Shown here piece by piece: positions 48,871 to 61,721 of a stretch of 64,000 nt of DNA (its first letter is position 1; every line of letters starts with the position of its first letter). The translations under genes and the position numbers were made by a program. The notes beneath the pieces were generated by a model. It did not search any database. It was not told where the DNA came from and saw only the letters and a program-made list of their open reading frames with translations. This stretch comes from Dipetalonema caudispina (lineage: Eukaryota; Nematoda; Chromadorea; Rhabditida; Onchocercidae). Where the stretch lies: contig JABVXV010000099.1 of the NCBI GenBank assembly GCA_013365325.1, positions 1-64,000 of the forward strand, read 5' to 3'.

Positions 48871-51800
48871 ATCGCCAGTCAAAAGAGTAAAAATTGCAGT
48901 TGATATCATCTGTTTTTCGGTTACACTATTGCTTTGTCTTTGTGCTCAGTAGTACATTGAGGCTAATAGTAGTTATTTTAAGTATCTATAAAGTAGCCTG
49001 CACAGTAGTAGCTTAATGTCTTTTCATTTGTTAAAAAATGTTGCACGGTACAATCTGTATATATGTGTTCTGAACTATCTTCTCATGTATCTGAATTCCG
49101 TCCCTTTTTTTGTATGTTTTTCTGGTCCCTACTATTACGCCTCAAGTTGTTAACTTCCCATGCACTTGTTTATTGGTCAGTTTCTGTGATTCCTGCTTTG
49201 AAAGGTTTTGTAATAGGATGAAAACGGCTATGATATAACAAAACCAGTTATTTTTCAACCTGGTTTTTACAATGCTCTAATGAACTTTTTGAACACAAGA
49301 CAAGTTTCAAGGTTATTCAAGAAACTGAATAAATCATGACGGCAGGTAACAAAATCGTACACAATTGATGTGTTTGTCAGTCACATCGTTTGTACTATTG
49401 CATTCCATCCGCCTGTATGTGTTTTTTTTAAAGCTGTTTTTGCTTACTTGAAATTTTTATTATCGCTTAATTTTTCTTCCAGTTATTTTTCTTCTGTTTT
49501 TTATTTCTTTTTTTTTTTCGCATATATCTTGTATTGCTAGGATTTTATTTGTTTAAAGAATAGTGATTAACTATAGATTAAGCTGTATTCAAATTTTGTT
49601 GTTTTCGTTCTACAGATATATTGCATTTTTATTATGAAAGCAGGAATTCTACAAATAAAATTGCGACAGTATGGTACTTGTGAAAGTATCTGATCAAGTT
49701 ATTTTATAAATTTGCGAAATATGACAATATAACGCAAGAAAAGTGTTTGGTTTAGGTTTTAAGAGTGGTGCATAAATAACCTGCTTTTTGTCCCAGAGCT
49801 GCGTTTGACAGGAATAAGAGCAAGGAGCGATCTCGTTATGTTCAATCTGATTCCATAGATGATTGATCGAAAATTTCTCCACAATTTACTCTAAGATCAA
49901 TTGCTCTGCTTTAATGTTTTTTTTAATTTTGTCTGAATTGTAATGGTCCACAAAAAAAAAAAAAAAAAAAGATAAACAAAAAAAGCCAGCATCATAGTAA
50001 ACGGAAGTATACTGAGATGAATACACCGTTTTTGCTGCAGGAAACCAAATTTCATGCTACTGAATACATGTTTGGCCAATACCGAACATCAGTGCATCGT
50101 CTGTTGAAAATCCATTTATCTTATTGCTGGTGGACTAAGCTAACTTAGCACACATTCATAATATTGTTCGGTTGAAACTGTAGTAAGTTGGTGGCATATT
50201 CTATCCATACTATCGTAGAATTGTTTGAATTTCAAGTTCTTTTTAGACTTTAAAATTTTCTTTTGGAATTTCTTAATATTTCAATAACGGAGTGTGAAAT
50301 CATTTAATTTCACAAGCATCGTATCGCAGTGGGGAAATCTCAAAGTTATACTCAACGAAGTAGTAGTGATGGCAGTAATGCTTAATATTTAAAGATTATT
50401 CTGCTTTGTTAGCTACTTTCTAATATAAACTTTCTCAGAAGTACCAATTATCACTGTTATCAATAATCATTTTATTGGGTATCTATCATAATGGTTTCCC
50501 AGGTTAAATGTTAATAACGCGAATTATTCCATATTGTCTAATAAGGAAAATGTTTTGTATGAAGTTGTACAATGTCAGTCTCACTGAAGACTACAGATCA
50601 TACGCATATCGTATGCTTTCCAGGTGTTGTATTCAATTGCATTATTCATCTATTGAATTATTGGCAGGAATCATGGAGATCTTTTTGTTCCAGAGAAATT
50701 GAAAGTTTTTAAACCAGCCGAAATCTATCATAATCACTGGCCAAAAGAAAATATCAGTTATGCTTATTTCATATTGAAGTTCTTCTCATAAACAGGTGAT
50801 TCTTATCAATCAAGGTTGACATCAAATTAAGAAATTTTTCAAAATAAAAGACTTTCTTTGATAATCGGATACTGGGAATTGTTGTTTTCTCATGATTTTC
50901 TCTCAGAATAACTTCACAAGCTTATAGGCTAATGCTATTAATTTTATATGAGGTACATGTTTTTTTGTTTCATTACCTAAAAAAAGTGGCCTTTGTAAAA
51001 GCATCTTAATCAAAAAGATTTATGTATAGTGTTGTGTTTCGGCCGTATTCGCTCTGCTGGTTTTCATGTCACAACCTTAGAACCACCAACAATCAGTTCT
51101 TTTTTTATTTTAAAATTCTCTTATTTTGGAAAAGATAGTATAGTCATTGTATTTGGTGGTTTAGAGCTATCATATTACATTCGAGTTCAATCTCGTTAGT
51201 TTTTTTGTTTTTTATTTATTTTTTGATATCAGTGTTTGTAAAAATTTTAAACCTACAAAAACCATTTTTTTTCTTAGTGTAATGTTCCTTGTTTTATCTT
51301 TTTTCATTTCCTATTTTTCGTATTTTAACTAGATTATTTCGAATATAAATAACTTCCTTAAAATCGTTATTGCTTTTATCTTCTTTTATTTTCTTGCAAA
51401 TATTTTATTAGAGTAATTTGTTCTAACAATTTCGTTCTCTTTTAGTAATTCAACATATTTTTACAACTTTTTCCTCCAGTTCAATTCCATTCCAAACTTG
51501 AATACCACCACAACATCTATTGAGCATATTTTGGTTATCAATTTTTGAAAAACGGATGGAAAGTAAAACTTGAAAGCGTCATTAGTAGGAGTAGTTGATG
51601 CAGCTATATGTATGATTATCCTAAACTTAGCTTTTCAACATTACGATGTTCATACTCAAGTATCAAGAATCTAAAGCGGTTATAACTTAAAGAAAATAAT
51701 GCAAAATATCGTTACTGCCTTATGTACTTCATAACCAAATATGTTCATTATGAGAAGTTTATGATGAATTCTAGCCAGCAGTTATTATTTTTCTCATAAA

Positions 51801-54800
51801 GATAATTTAATTTATTGCTCTTTGTTATTTTTATTTATTTTTTGACATTTCCGATATTGATTGCATGCCGATAATATATTTTTCCATAAATTTATGTCTG
51901 GGTATTTCATTTTCTTGAATACATTCAGTGTCCAACTATCACCATTTGGAAATGGTGTACATTTAGTGTTATGAAAAAAGTATTAAATGTAAGATAAGTT
52001 CACAGTATTAATCCTTCTTCAAGTAGACTTTTTAAGTGTCTCAAATTTTTTGTATTTCTGAATTAAAAAATAATTCCAACCCACATCGTTTAAAGATTCA
52101 ATTTTGCTGTTATACAAGTGCAGGAAGTGAGAAGTCATCGTAATGCATCAAAATCATCCGAGCATTGATAATATAACTTTCTATGATCATTGAGCTATAT
52201 TTCACATCGAATGCAGAAAAATCATTCCATTGATTATTGTATGGAAATTTTTTTTTTCTAATTTTTTGGAACGAACGAAAATTGAAATTAACAGGATAAT
52301 TATTTGGCTGTGATAATTTTAGTTTCTAAGTAAACTCAATAAGAAACTGTCGTTAGCGCGAAAGAAGCTCAAGTAGTATTGTCAATGTTTGTCGGATGTA
52401 AGATCACGCAGATTCACAAGAAGGCACAAATTAGTCATTTCATTCCTACATCCTTTTCTTTTCCTCTCATTTAAGAACTCTAAAACATGAAATTTTAAAT
52501 GCATTTTTGATTTTTGGAATAGCTGTTTCTGAATTTTAGGAGAGACCATGATAAGTAAAGCCTGATGTTCTTACCGAAACAACTAAAACAGCAATGAATT
52601 TTTTAAACGCAACAGTTCAATGATTTTTTGAAGTCGTCGAGCAAATGGAAACTAGCGATTGGATCACCATGTCACAATTTAGTATGTAATAACCTGTTTT
52701 TTGTTGTATAGTTCATATATCTCTTAACTCTGCTCTTCATTTGAAACAGGCGCAAAATCGGAATACATACAATCAACAATTAGTATGAAACTTTTCCGAA
52801 ACGCTCTATGGTCTAAGTGATGAATCCATATTTCTAATGGATCTTTATGAATCGTTATTGTACGTTTTGTTTTTCAGAAGGGCAAGATTTGGTTCTAATC
52901 AACAGGCAATGCTTCAAATCTGATTTCAGAACTAAATACGATAGAAACATGATCAACAGGAATGCACTCTCTGAAATAAAGGATGCTGTGTTAATTAATA
53001 CAATCAGGTGGTTATTATTTAAATAAATGTGCTACTGCAAGAATTTAGGCTTATTATTTTAGTTAGATTTCAAGGTTTTTTCTTTTTTTGTTGGAGTAGA
53101 TTTGTTGAAATTTGAAATATGGTTTCCAAAAAGTTGCAATTCAACGATAACAGTCACTTATGTGTCATATTTACTATTGGTTATTTTTATGTTACCATTT
53201 AGGAACTCACTAATAAATCAGAAATTTATTTCTTCCTATTAAACTACTAATGCCTGCATGAATCATTGACAAAAGGCAAAATTCGGGATGTAGGATTGGA
53301 TGTGACAACGTCGAAACGATTATCTTTGATTAATCTATTTTGTAAATTAGGTAAATGCATTATTTTATGGATTTTGGTTCGGTTCGTACAATTAAAGTAG
53401 TGAGGAAGGTTATGATGGAACTAGTGAAACTAATAGAGACTTGTTTGACAAATACACTGATAAGGTAAAACATTTCATATAGTTTCTGTATCTTTTTGTT
53501 TGTTTTTTTCTTTTTTTTTGTTCATATTAGCTGATGAAAAGATTATTGTTTAAGCAATTTAAAAGAAATTTCCAGTTTTACTTTTGACTTGTATCTTTTG
53601 TTTTCGAAATATCTGAGAACTTTATGCTATGAAGATTGAATTTTCTGCAATAATGCAGGAAGGGGCTCTTCCTCTCTCTCTCATTCTCTCCCTCTCTTCC
53701 TGAATTATATATATAAATTACAATAATAGTACAAGAATGGAAAGCAAAAAAAAAATATTATTGGTAATGGTTTAAAAGAAAGGATAGTTATACTTCTGAT
53801 TTTATAAAGCTAAAATAATGAATCAAACTGCAAAAACGGAGGAGAAGAAGGCATGTGCATCGATACCATATAGTAATTAACTGTTATCATTGGTAGAGTT
53901 AAATTGGAAATAAGTCTAGTACCATAAAAATTAAAAGTATGTTTCGGACATTTATTACTGTGTTAATTCTTTTTTTTTTTCACAAGTGCATGCAAGTAAT
54001 TTAACTGCCTTTTCCTGTAAAATTGATAGACACAAAAATGTAGTTTAACTTTATCAGGTCCTGCAATTACTTTTTTATCGACGAAATGTTGTATCCTATC
54101 GGTTACATGGCCATCATTACAGGAAACAAATACGAACAGCTGACCCTGTTATTTAAAAAAACTTCTGTCCTGAGGTACTTTTGAATTTGACAAATAAGCG
54201 GTAGAGAGTCTATTAGTCACTCCCTATTGAGAGCAAGTTCTAGGTATAAAAAACAAAATTAGTTATTAGAAGTGCAAAATAAGTTCAGATTTAAATTTCA
54301 AATCTGACCGCATATAAAGCACCTTGTTTTTGCGATGATATTTTATTTCCAATTTAAACATTCATTCTTTTGTTTCTTTCATTATTTTGCTATTATTTCG
54401 AATTTGTTTATTTTATTTCGTTGTATTGTCAATGAATGTAGTACTGCAATAGTGATAAACTGCAATGAAGGGTTGAATAAGTATAGTTCATCATCAAAAA
54501 CCAATTTTTGGACATAATCAGATACTATTATCTGTCAACGATTCATACACCGTTTATGATCAGAATGTCCTTGAACCTAATCCATCTCATCCGATAATAC
54601 GCGAACTTTGACATGTATTGATGAGTTAGTTGGAATTAATTCATTTATGCTCCGAATAAAAACAACACAAGATTAAATTGTTTTTTTTTTTCTTTTTTGT
54701 TCAAATAGAATTAGGAAATTACTTAATCGAAAAAAAAGACAGAAACTTGTTGACAAAAAATATGGTTGTACCAACTTTTCATGTAACATTCTTGTTAACA

Positions 54801-54816
54801 TAATATCATTTCACGA
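48871..54816. other. AT-rich, gene-poor stretch
   Basis: No supported gene. Contains homopolymer A/T tracts (for example near 49955) and a CT-rich then AT-rich tract at 53665-53720. A two-exon frame (53355-53464 and 53576-53639, 57 aa) can be drawn but is within chance for this composition. Confidence 0.55.
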
Positions 54817-55029
54817 ATGTACCTCACTTTAGTGCCATTTATACTCTTTCTTTCAATTTCGGTTCATGTTGCGGCGAAAAGTACAAAATCTAAGTGTCAA
54901 ATGAACATTCTGCAGCTGATTGATGAATACTATGCCTGTGACATTGTTTATTTTAGTGACAAGAAGCTGTGGAGTTTACGAGGACATGTGTTAAAGCATG
55001 GCATCATCCGTAAAGAAAGAGATTTGTAG
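54817..55029 (+). CDS. Small ORF with signal peptide, unrecognised
   Basis: ATG 54817 opens a 70-codon frame ending TAG. Residues 1-20 (MYLTLVPFILFLSISVHVAA) form a convincing secretory signal, followed by a lysine-rich start, two Cys about 15 apart (Cys28 and Cys42), and a charged C-terminus (RKERDL). Codon composition is less AT-rich than the flanks. No acceptor-like site lies close upstream and no family is recognised. It may be a small secreted protein or the first exon of a longer one. Confidence 0.32.
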   Translation: MYLTLVPFILFLSISVHVAAKSTKSKCQMNILQLIDEYYACDIVYFSDKKLWSLRGHVLKHGIIRKERDL

Positions 55030-55221
55030 TCGGTTGACCGGATTGGTCACACTCAATGACCTCTAATAGCGAATAAGAACGATATGGAAATAGCTAGATG
55101 ATGACAAGTACGCGAAATAGTACAGTTGAAAAGGAGATTGCGGAAAGAGATAGGGCACCAAAGATGGTTTACTATCAAGGAGAGAAGGCATCAAAGGATG
55201 CGCCTCTTCAGATAGATAACT

Positions 55222-55373
55222 AAATGATGTGATGCGATCCTGTGGCTCGACCTTAATGGCCACTGATATTGATGGTCATGTTGATGCCTGCTCCATTTAC
55301 CACATTTACTGTGCTACTCTCTCACCATCAATATCAGTGGTCTTTTAAATTGAGCCACATAATCGCATCATTT
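55222..55373. repeat. Inverted repeat with about 50-bp arms (MITE-like or hairpin)
   Basis: The arm 55222-55275 is the reverse complement of 55325-55373 with a few mismatches and a small gap; the best block is CCACTGATATTGATGG. The loop is about 50 bases. It could be a palindromic miniature transposable element or a transcribed hairpin. No transposase and no clear target-site duplication were seen. Confidence 0.8.
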
Positions 55374-56254
55374 CTATTGCTTCTTCTCATTATGGCCATT
55401 TCTATTTACTAATTCACATCCGTTACACAATTTCAATGTTCAAGCAATCTGCATGTGGTCACTTTTTAGTATTTCCATATCAAGTCTTTTACTGTCCAAC
55501 AAACCAGCTAAATGAAATTACATTAATTATGTGTACATTTCACACAATCACATAGGATTTCTTGCAATATCAGTTTTGTCTATTGTCCCTCCAGGGCGCT
55601 TGAATTTTAAACAATACAAAGATCTTCAGAATATCCATTTACAAAGGTAATTTTTTCTTAACAATAATCTCGGGAAAGTGACAAGTTCGTCAAATCTGGA
55701 AATGATTGATATATGTATTAAGTGCCTTATCTTACCAGTCGATAGCGGCCGACCATTCATATATTCTAGATTTATTTGTTTGTAATGCAACGAAGTGTTA
55801 TAAAAAGGTAGTTCTGTAGCACGTGGTCACCATATGATAGAGCAAAACTCTCTGTTGCCTAAAAATTGAACGATTTTTATTTTTTCATTTCTCTTATTCT
55901 TTCCTCATCCGAATTAGTGCATATTAGCACATTGATTCAAAAAGTAATTTTAACTTATGTAGATTCCACCTTTTTTGTTTTTCACGTTGATTAAAAAATA
56001 TCTTCCATTGTACTGAGACGTACGATACGACCACTAAAATCCGAAATGTGGTAAAACGTACCAGTCCATGCCACTAATGCGAATTTGAAAAGAAATTTTG
56101 CCAAAAATTAGTAAAAACATCTCAGTGATGAAAATCCCAATTTGCATTAAACATATTACTTCAGTCTTACAGAAAAAGGATTACTTTAAATAATGTGAAG
56201 AAACATCATGATTTGATTATTTCATTTACCCAATATTCATTTCCATAATGCAGT

Positions 56255-56281
56255 AAAAAAAAAAAAAAAAAAAAAAAAAAA
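56255..56281. repeat. Poly-A homopolymer
   Basis: Twenty-seven A in a row. No retroposed coding sequence is recognisable upstream. Confidence 0.97.
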
Positions 56282-57070
56282 GGCGAAAAGTAAGCTGAAT
56301 TTGGTAGATTGATTTTCAAAGCAGATAGTGAGTATATACTAGCAAGTTCGTAAATTTCTTCAGCTTTACGATTGATAATTCTACTCTATTAACAGATACA
56401 ATCCTTTCATGATTCAGTAGCAATGCATAAGCTATTGAAAGTATTAAGAAAAAATGGCAAGAGCAAGACGCTTTTCATTGCTTTTCCATCGTAATTTATT
56501 GTTTTTGCTGTTGTATTACTTAAAAATTATGCGATATTGTTGTTCAAGCAAAATATGTGAATATTTTTATCAAGAAAAAAAATGGCAATAGTAAATAAAT
56601 AAGTTCAGAAATTAAACCTAAATTAAAACCTGAATTCATTACTAATCTGAGCCTGAACCTAAGAATAAGCTTACATTTAGCAATGAACGCAAGCTTGGAG
56701 TCTACGAATAAATTGGAACATTGGTATTATTTTAAATCCAAAGGCAAAGTCAAGCCCTGAAAAATCAAGGTTTGGGCCAAACATAATTTTAGCTGAGAAG
56801 TTATTATATAATTTGTTGCACGAGTACGCGACTTATCTACGTATTTGGGTTCTGAACTTAAATTTTGCAATGGTTTTAAACTTATCCTTCAAATTCAGTC
56901 AAGTGCTTTTCTTGATTTAAAAATTTCACTTCAAAGTAACCCTCCTATTTTAAAAATATTTCGAAGCCTTTCTTTTGAAAGTAGGAAAGTCTCTCCAAAA
57001 TTTCGAAAATTATTCAATTTTTAAATCACTTTTAGGAAAAGTTACTCTTTCAAATTAGATAATTGAACGT

Positions 57071-57352
57071 TTACGGCAGATGTTGAAACTGTTGAATATG
57101 CCTGCACACTTTACTCATTATTCGGAAATTTATAATGATGAATAATGCATAACCGAATAGAAATAATCTTGAAAGACATTTATCAGAAGGAGGAAGCTCT
57201 GTATCGTATTTAGGATTATTTATTTCCATGCCTACTTCCACGTTCTGCCGATATTGGCATGACAGTGATATATCTCTTATGAAATTGACCTTTCCCAATC
57301 GTGGATGCTCTCTTTGATTATCCTTTTTCAGTGTATTACTATTTATTTTCAA
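57071..57352 (-). CDS. Unrecognised ORF with one possible membrane segment
   Basis: A 93-codon minus frame from 57352 begins with a charged region (KKDNQREHPRLGKVNFIRD), contains NVEVGMEINNPKYDTELPP, then a hydrophobic stretch (LSRLFLFGYALFIIINFRIM) that could span a membrane. A donor-like A|GTAAAG follows that stretch near 57110. The residue mix is more protein-like than most frames nearby, but there is no family match and no upstream acceptor. Confidence 0.25.
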   Translation of the reverse strand: MKINSNTLKKDNQREHPRLGKVNFIRDISLSCQYRQNVEVGMEINNPKYDTELPPSDKCLSRLFLFGYALFIIINFRIMSKVCRHIQQFQHLP

Positions 57353-58354
57353 ATTTTTCTGTCACCGATGGAAGATGTAACTGTGCTAGCAGAGACATAC
57401 CCGCCTTTTATGGAATTTAAATTGCTAATTAGATTAATGTTAATGTTTTACCCTAATTTGATAAAGATGGCATACTAAGTATTTGTATAAGTGCTGATGA
57501 AGCATTACCGACTGTATTCTGCTCTCAAATTCCTAACTCCTTCATTTTTTACGGGTCCTAGATAGGTTAATCTCAGTGGGATTGTTTCGGAATGTGGCAT
57601 ATTCCAACAGATAACATCACATTGTGCTTGCAGTAAGCTGCCAATGGTTATCACTTGTTTGGAAAATGATAAAAATGCGTTATGATGGGAATAACATTAA
57701 CTGCATCACTCTGTGTTGATAATTACACGGTTTGTTCCATTCCTAACGTTTCACTATCACTCTCATTCGTAATTTCAAATTCTGAATCAGTTCATCTATC
57801 ACTTAATAACTGCAACTTAGTCCAAATACTTTCTTGATGTTGCCCAATTATTGCCCTATTTTAATATCCAATAAATCCTAACATTTGTCCTCAGTGTTTT
57901 AATTCTTAACTACCCATTCTTAATAAACAAACTTTTCATTTTGGAGAAAAGCACTGTAAACGAAATCGCTTGTTACACAGTTTTCTTTAGTATCTCAATG
58001 CATTCATCATATACGATAAAATCATTGATGATCACTGAGATTCAATCAGGAGTGCATTAATTCATGATTTATTCTACATCACAGATCAGTTATCATGTTG
58101 GAACTTTGTCATCATTTCGGCCAGTATTGAATCCTTTATCGTCTTTTTTAATGTTTGACCTTCATTGACCCATTGAATAGTATATTGATAAGTAGAATAT
58201 ATTGCTATCCCAACTCATTCATTCACACTTTGCTGATAGGTATACGTCGGGATAACAAAGGCTTAGTAATGGAATGAAATGAGTCAGAAGTGGAATTTGA
58301 GGTTCGGAGATCATTTTTCCAGTAATGGTTCCATTAATCTCTGCTAATATTTCT

Positions 58355-58412
58355 ATGTGTGTATGTGTCCATGTGTATGTGTGTATCATTTATGTGTGAT
58401 ATATGTTTGTGC
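58355..58412. repeat. TG-rich imperfect dinucleotide tract
   Basis: An interrupted run of TGTG/TGTATG units on the plus strand. Confidence 0.8.
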
Positions 58413-61400
58413 GTGTATCCATTCTGTCTCGTATTAGTCTAAGCTGACTTCCCCTTGTAACCAACCCTCACTTTCCCTTCGTTCTACGACAGATCATCCG
58501 CTGCGTAACAATTCTTTGTGGTCTTCCTCACCAACCGATCATTCAAATAAATAGGCCAGTAACCAACAAGCTGAATTCATTGGCCTACCAATTTACCCAA
58601 CATCAATTATTTCCGCCATACAACCTTTCTGCTTTAAATTATATTGTTAATATAGAAATTTGATTTAATTTAGCTTATCACATCAACTTGACCATTGTCA
58701 CTTGTCTAGTGATCCCGTCGTGAAGTTATTGATTTTTTCAATTTAAATTTATTCATTTGTGGTCAATAGTTCAATATGTATATTTCGCGAAAACAAACTT
58801 CATACATCATTTTTTTCTGGAGACAGGAAAGAAAAACTAATCACCTGCCGTAGCATCTATTCTTTGATTCAAATTGAGTGGTGTTTTCCCAACTGTTAAC
58901 AACAAATTCCTACAATTCTTAATTCAGCTCGTAAGTATTAGTGTTGAGAAGGTTTTCTAGTCAGTTCCATTTTTATTCGATATTAATTTTTAAATAACAT
59001 CATATTTTGTTTTCATCAAAATTAAGTATATCTTGAAATAAGAAATCTTGAAGTCTTCTTCATTTATAAACGACTAGTCTTAATTAAGCATTTCGAAAGA
59101 GAGGAAGACTAGCGGTAGGGAATAATTGATAGGAATGGATAACTTTGAGGTTTCAGCTGAATTATATTCATTGAGTTTGTATTCGGCAATGGAGTTAGCG
59201 AAAGGGGAGGGAAATTGTTATAGAATTAGTCTTATAAAAATTAGAATAGAAGTTCAGAAAGGATAATGTATTACTCTGATATTTCAAAAAGAAGGTAAAA
59301 GTACAATGTAGTGGAAATCTGAGCGTTATTTAAAAGGATTTAACTTCAACCATTCAATTTGTCCAAGAAAGAAGGAGCCGGGAAAAACAATTCTTAGGAA
59401 GCTGACTTTACACAATCTGCTTGAATACTGGCAAGTTATAACTGCATGTGGTTTGTTGCACCAGTAAGTCGTTATTTGAATTCATTTGTATTCATTCCAC
59501 TCGTTTTTCCTTCTTTTTTTCTTTTAATTGCAGTATCTTTCAATATTTTCTCATGATTATTCCAAGAGTAGCAAAAACTATTCTACACGTTCCCTTATAC
59601 TCTTCATCTGTTTGTCTGTTCATGATTCCGGATATTAGTTTCTGAATGACTATTGCGAAGAAACATTTGGTACGAATTGGACAGTCTTCAGAATGGCAAT
59701 ATTTTCCGATTAGTAACTTGCTTAGCAAATTAATGATACTAAAAGTCATCTGAATAAAATCATTCTAAATAAATGATGCCGCAAGCACTGTTATTGTTGC
59801 ACATTCCGTCTTTCTGTAACAATTCAACTCTTTCGATACGGTGAAACTACACTTGACGAAGGTTGCTGCTCGTCGAAAATTCCAATATTTGACCTTTTAA
59901 GTTATTGTTTGAGATTGCTGCAGTTGCATGCTTGCATATAAGTGCATATTGCAAATAATAGGATCTCTGGAAAGGAGTTTAAATGTTGATGGAAGTATTT
60001 CCAGAAATCAGAGTAGGGGGTCCTCGACTCGTCACCTTTTCTTTAAATGTGACCATGAAAAAATGTGCATGTAGTAGAATTGAAAACCGTTTTTCAAATT
60101 TGAAATTTGTGAGAAGGAGCTGAAATGAGAAAGACCAATTTGACATTTTCGAAAACGTGCACCAGCCGTCTCTGCACTGTTAATTTACCAAAACTTTTCC
60201 TTCATTCCACCAGCATAAAAATGATTTTCCTCTACTTCTACAACACGACGTCCTTTAACAGCTCATCAGTAAGATTGCTGTCTTGAAATAGCTATGTTGA
60301 ATAATATTGTATGAATTCATCAACATTCCCACTCGTAATTTTTGGAATAAATTGAGAAAGTACCTGTTTTGTCCGACTGATCTGTTAACGGCTTTGAATA
60401 ATCACTAAACAGTTCATGTTTCTCACAGAGATTTTCGAGGGGAAGCTCGTTCGTTAGGCAAATCTTTTGTCTACCAGGCGAAGATTTTTAGGCCAATAAA
60501 TATTCAGCTCATTACCATGTAGTTCTAAATTTGCAACAATGCGATGTTACCAATGATAGGAGGATAAAGACAGATTAGACCAGGCGAGGAAAAGATAACA
60601 AAAACGAAGGAAATCCAGCGAATGACAGCACTCATAAATCAGACAACTTCTCAGATGGAGAACTCCTGGTCGCCTTCTCAGCTCGAAACCGGTTCTGAAA
60701 AGCGAACATTGCTGTTGACCTTGAACACTTTCTTGTCTTGGTTTGCTGTTATTTGTGACCATCACCCAGTGAAATATGCAGGCAGCTCAGACTTGTTTGT
60801 TAGATTCATATGTATGTTCGTCTGTTTGATTAAAATCTTCCTTATAACAACCTTCATAAATCTTCCGACAACATTTTTTAACAGCACATTTTTCCATTTT
60901 AACAATACGTCGTGTTTTTTCCTTACTGGGTGGTCCCAGTTATGAATCCATGTGTACTTGCATATTTCACATTCTTTGGAACTATTTTATTCAAAGTTTA
61001 CTCCCAACTTACATTAGATAGTATTTCTCTAACAGTGACTCTGTATGTACGCTTATTTGTTGATTACCTGTTTACTGGGAATTAGTTACTCTAAGAGGAT
61101 TTGAAATCCATTATTTTCACGAAATTTCCCTTCTTAAATTTCATTTTGATCTTATCTTCATGAACAGATCATAATAATTATTGTTTAACTTTGTGGACGA
61201 AATCCTATTCATAATGATTGGGTGATTTCTTTCTTCTGCTAATCTATCAGTCTCGAAATCCTGATGGGTTAACCAAAAACAAGGGAAGACTTAGTGTCAC
61301 TATTTGTTCTCATTTCCTCCTCTTAACTTATTCATATTGCATTTTGAAGGATTTAAACTTGAGACTGAGAACTGAAGTTTTTTAAACATCCTATTCACTT

Positions 61401-61657
61401 CTATAACTGCTTTACCGACTATAGTTCCCAACTCTCATTTGCCGTTTTGGAAAACAGTTCTCATTATTACAGGATTTCACGAAGAAACTGAGCTTCAACT
61501 TGACTGAGTAATTCCACATTAATCTGTTTTCTAATTTTTCAGTCCTTTCCTTATCTCTCATACAGGCGTTTTAATGATTATTGTTTCAAAATTCTGCACC
61601 TCCGGTTTATAGTTCTTGAAAATTAGTTTTGCAAAACTTATTTTCATTTTTGCTAGC

Positions 61658-61721
61658 TGTCCCAACGTCAACCCCAATCAGTGGATAAATTAACGGTGCG
61701 GATGACTGACGTTGCGGGACA
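61658..61721. repeat. Short inverted repeat (hairpin)
   Basis: TGTCCCAACGTCA at 61658-61670 pairs with TGACGTTGCGGGACA at 61707-61721, with a two-base bulge and a 36-base loop. Confidence 0.8.

Noticed and set aside
53355..53639. Two-exon plus-strand frame (57 aa) starting MHYFMDFGSVRTIK
   Set aside because: Phases match and signals are acceptable, but open frames this size are expected by chance here and the first exon is open in a second frame as well.
55063..55263. Minus-strand 66-codon ORF starting MAIKVEPQDRITSF
   Set aside because: Its start lies inside one arm of the inverted repeat at 55222-55373 and it has no splice or family support; likely element sequence.
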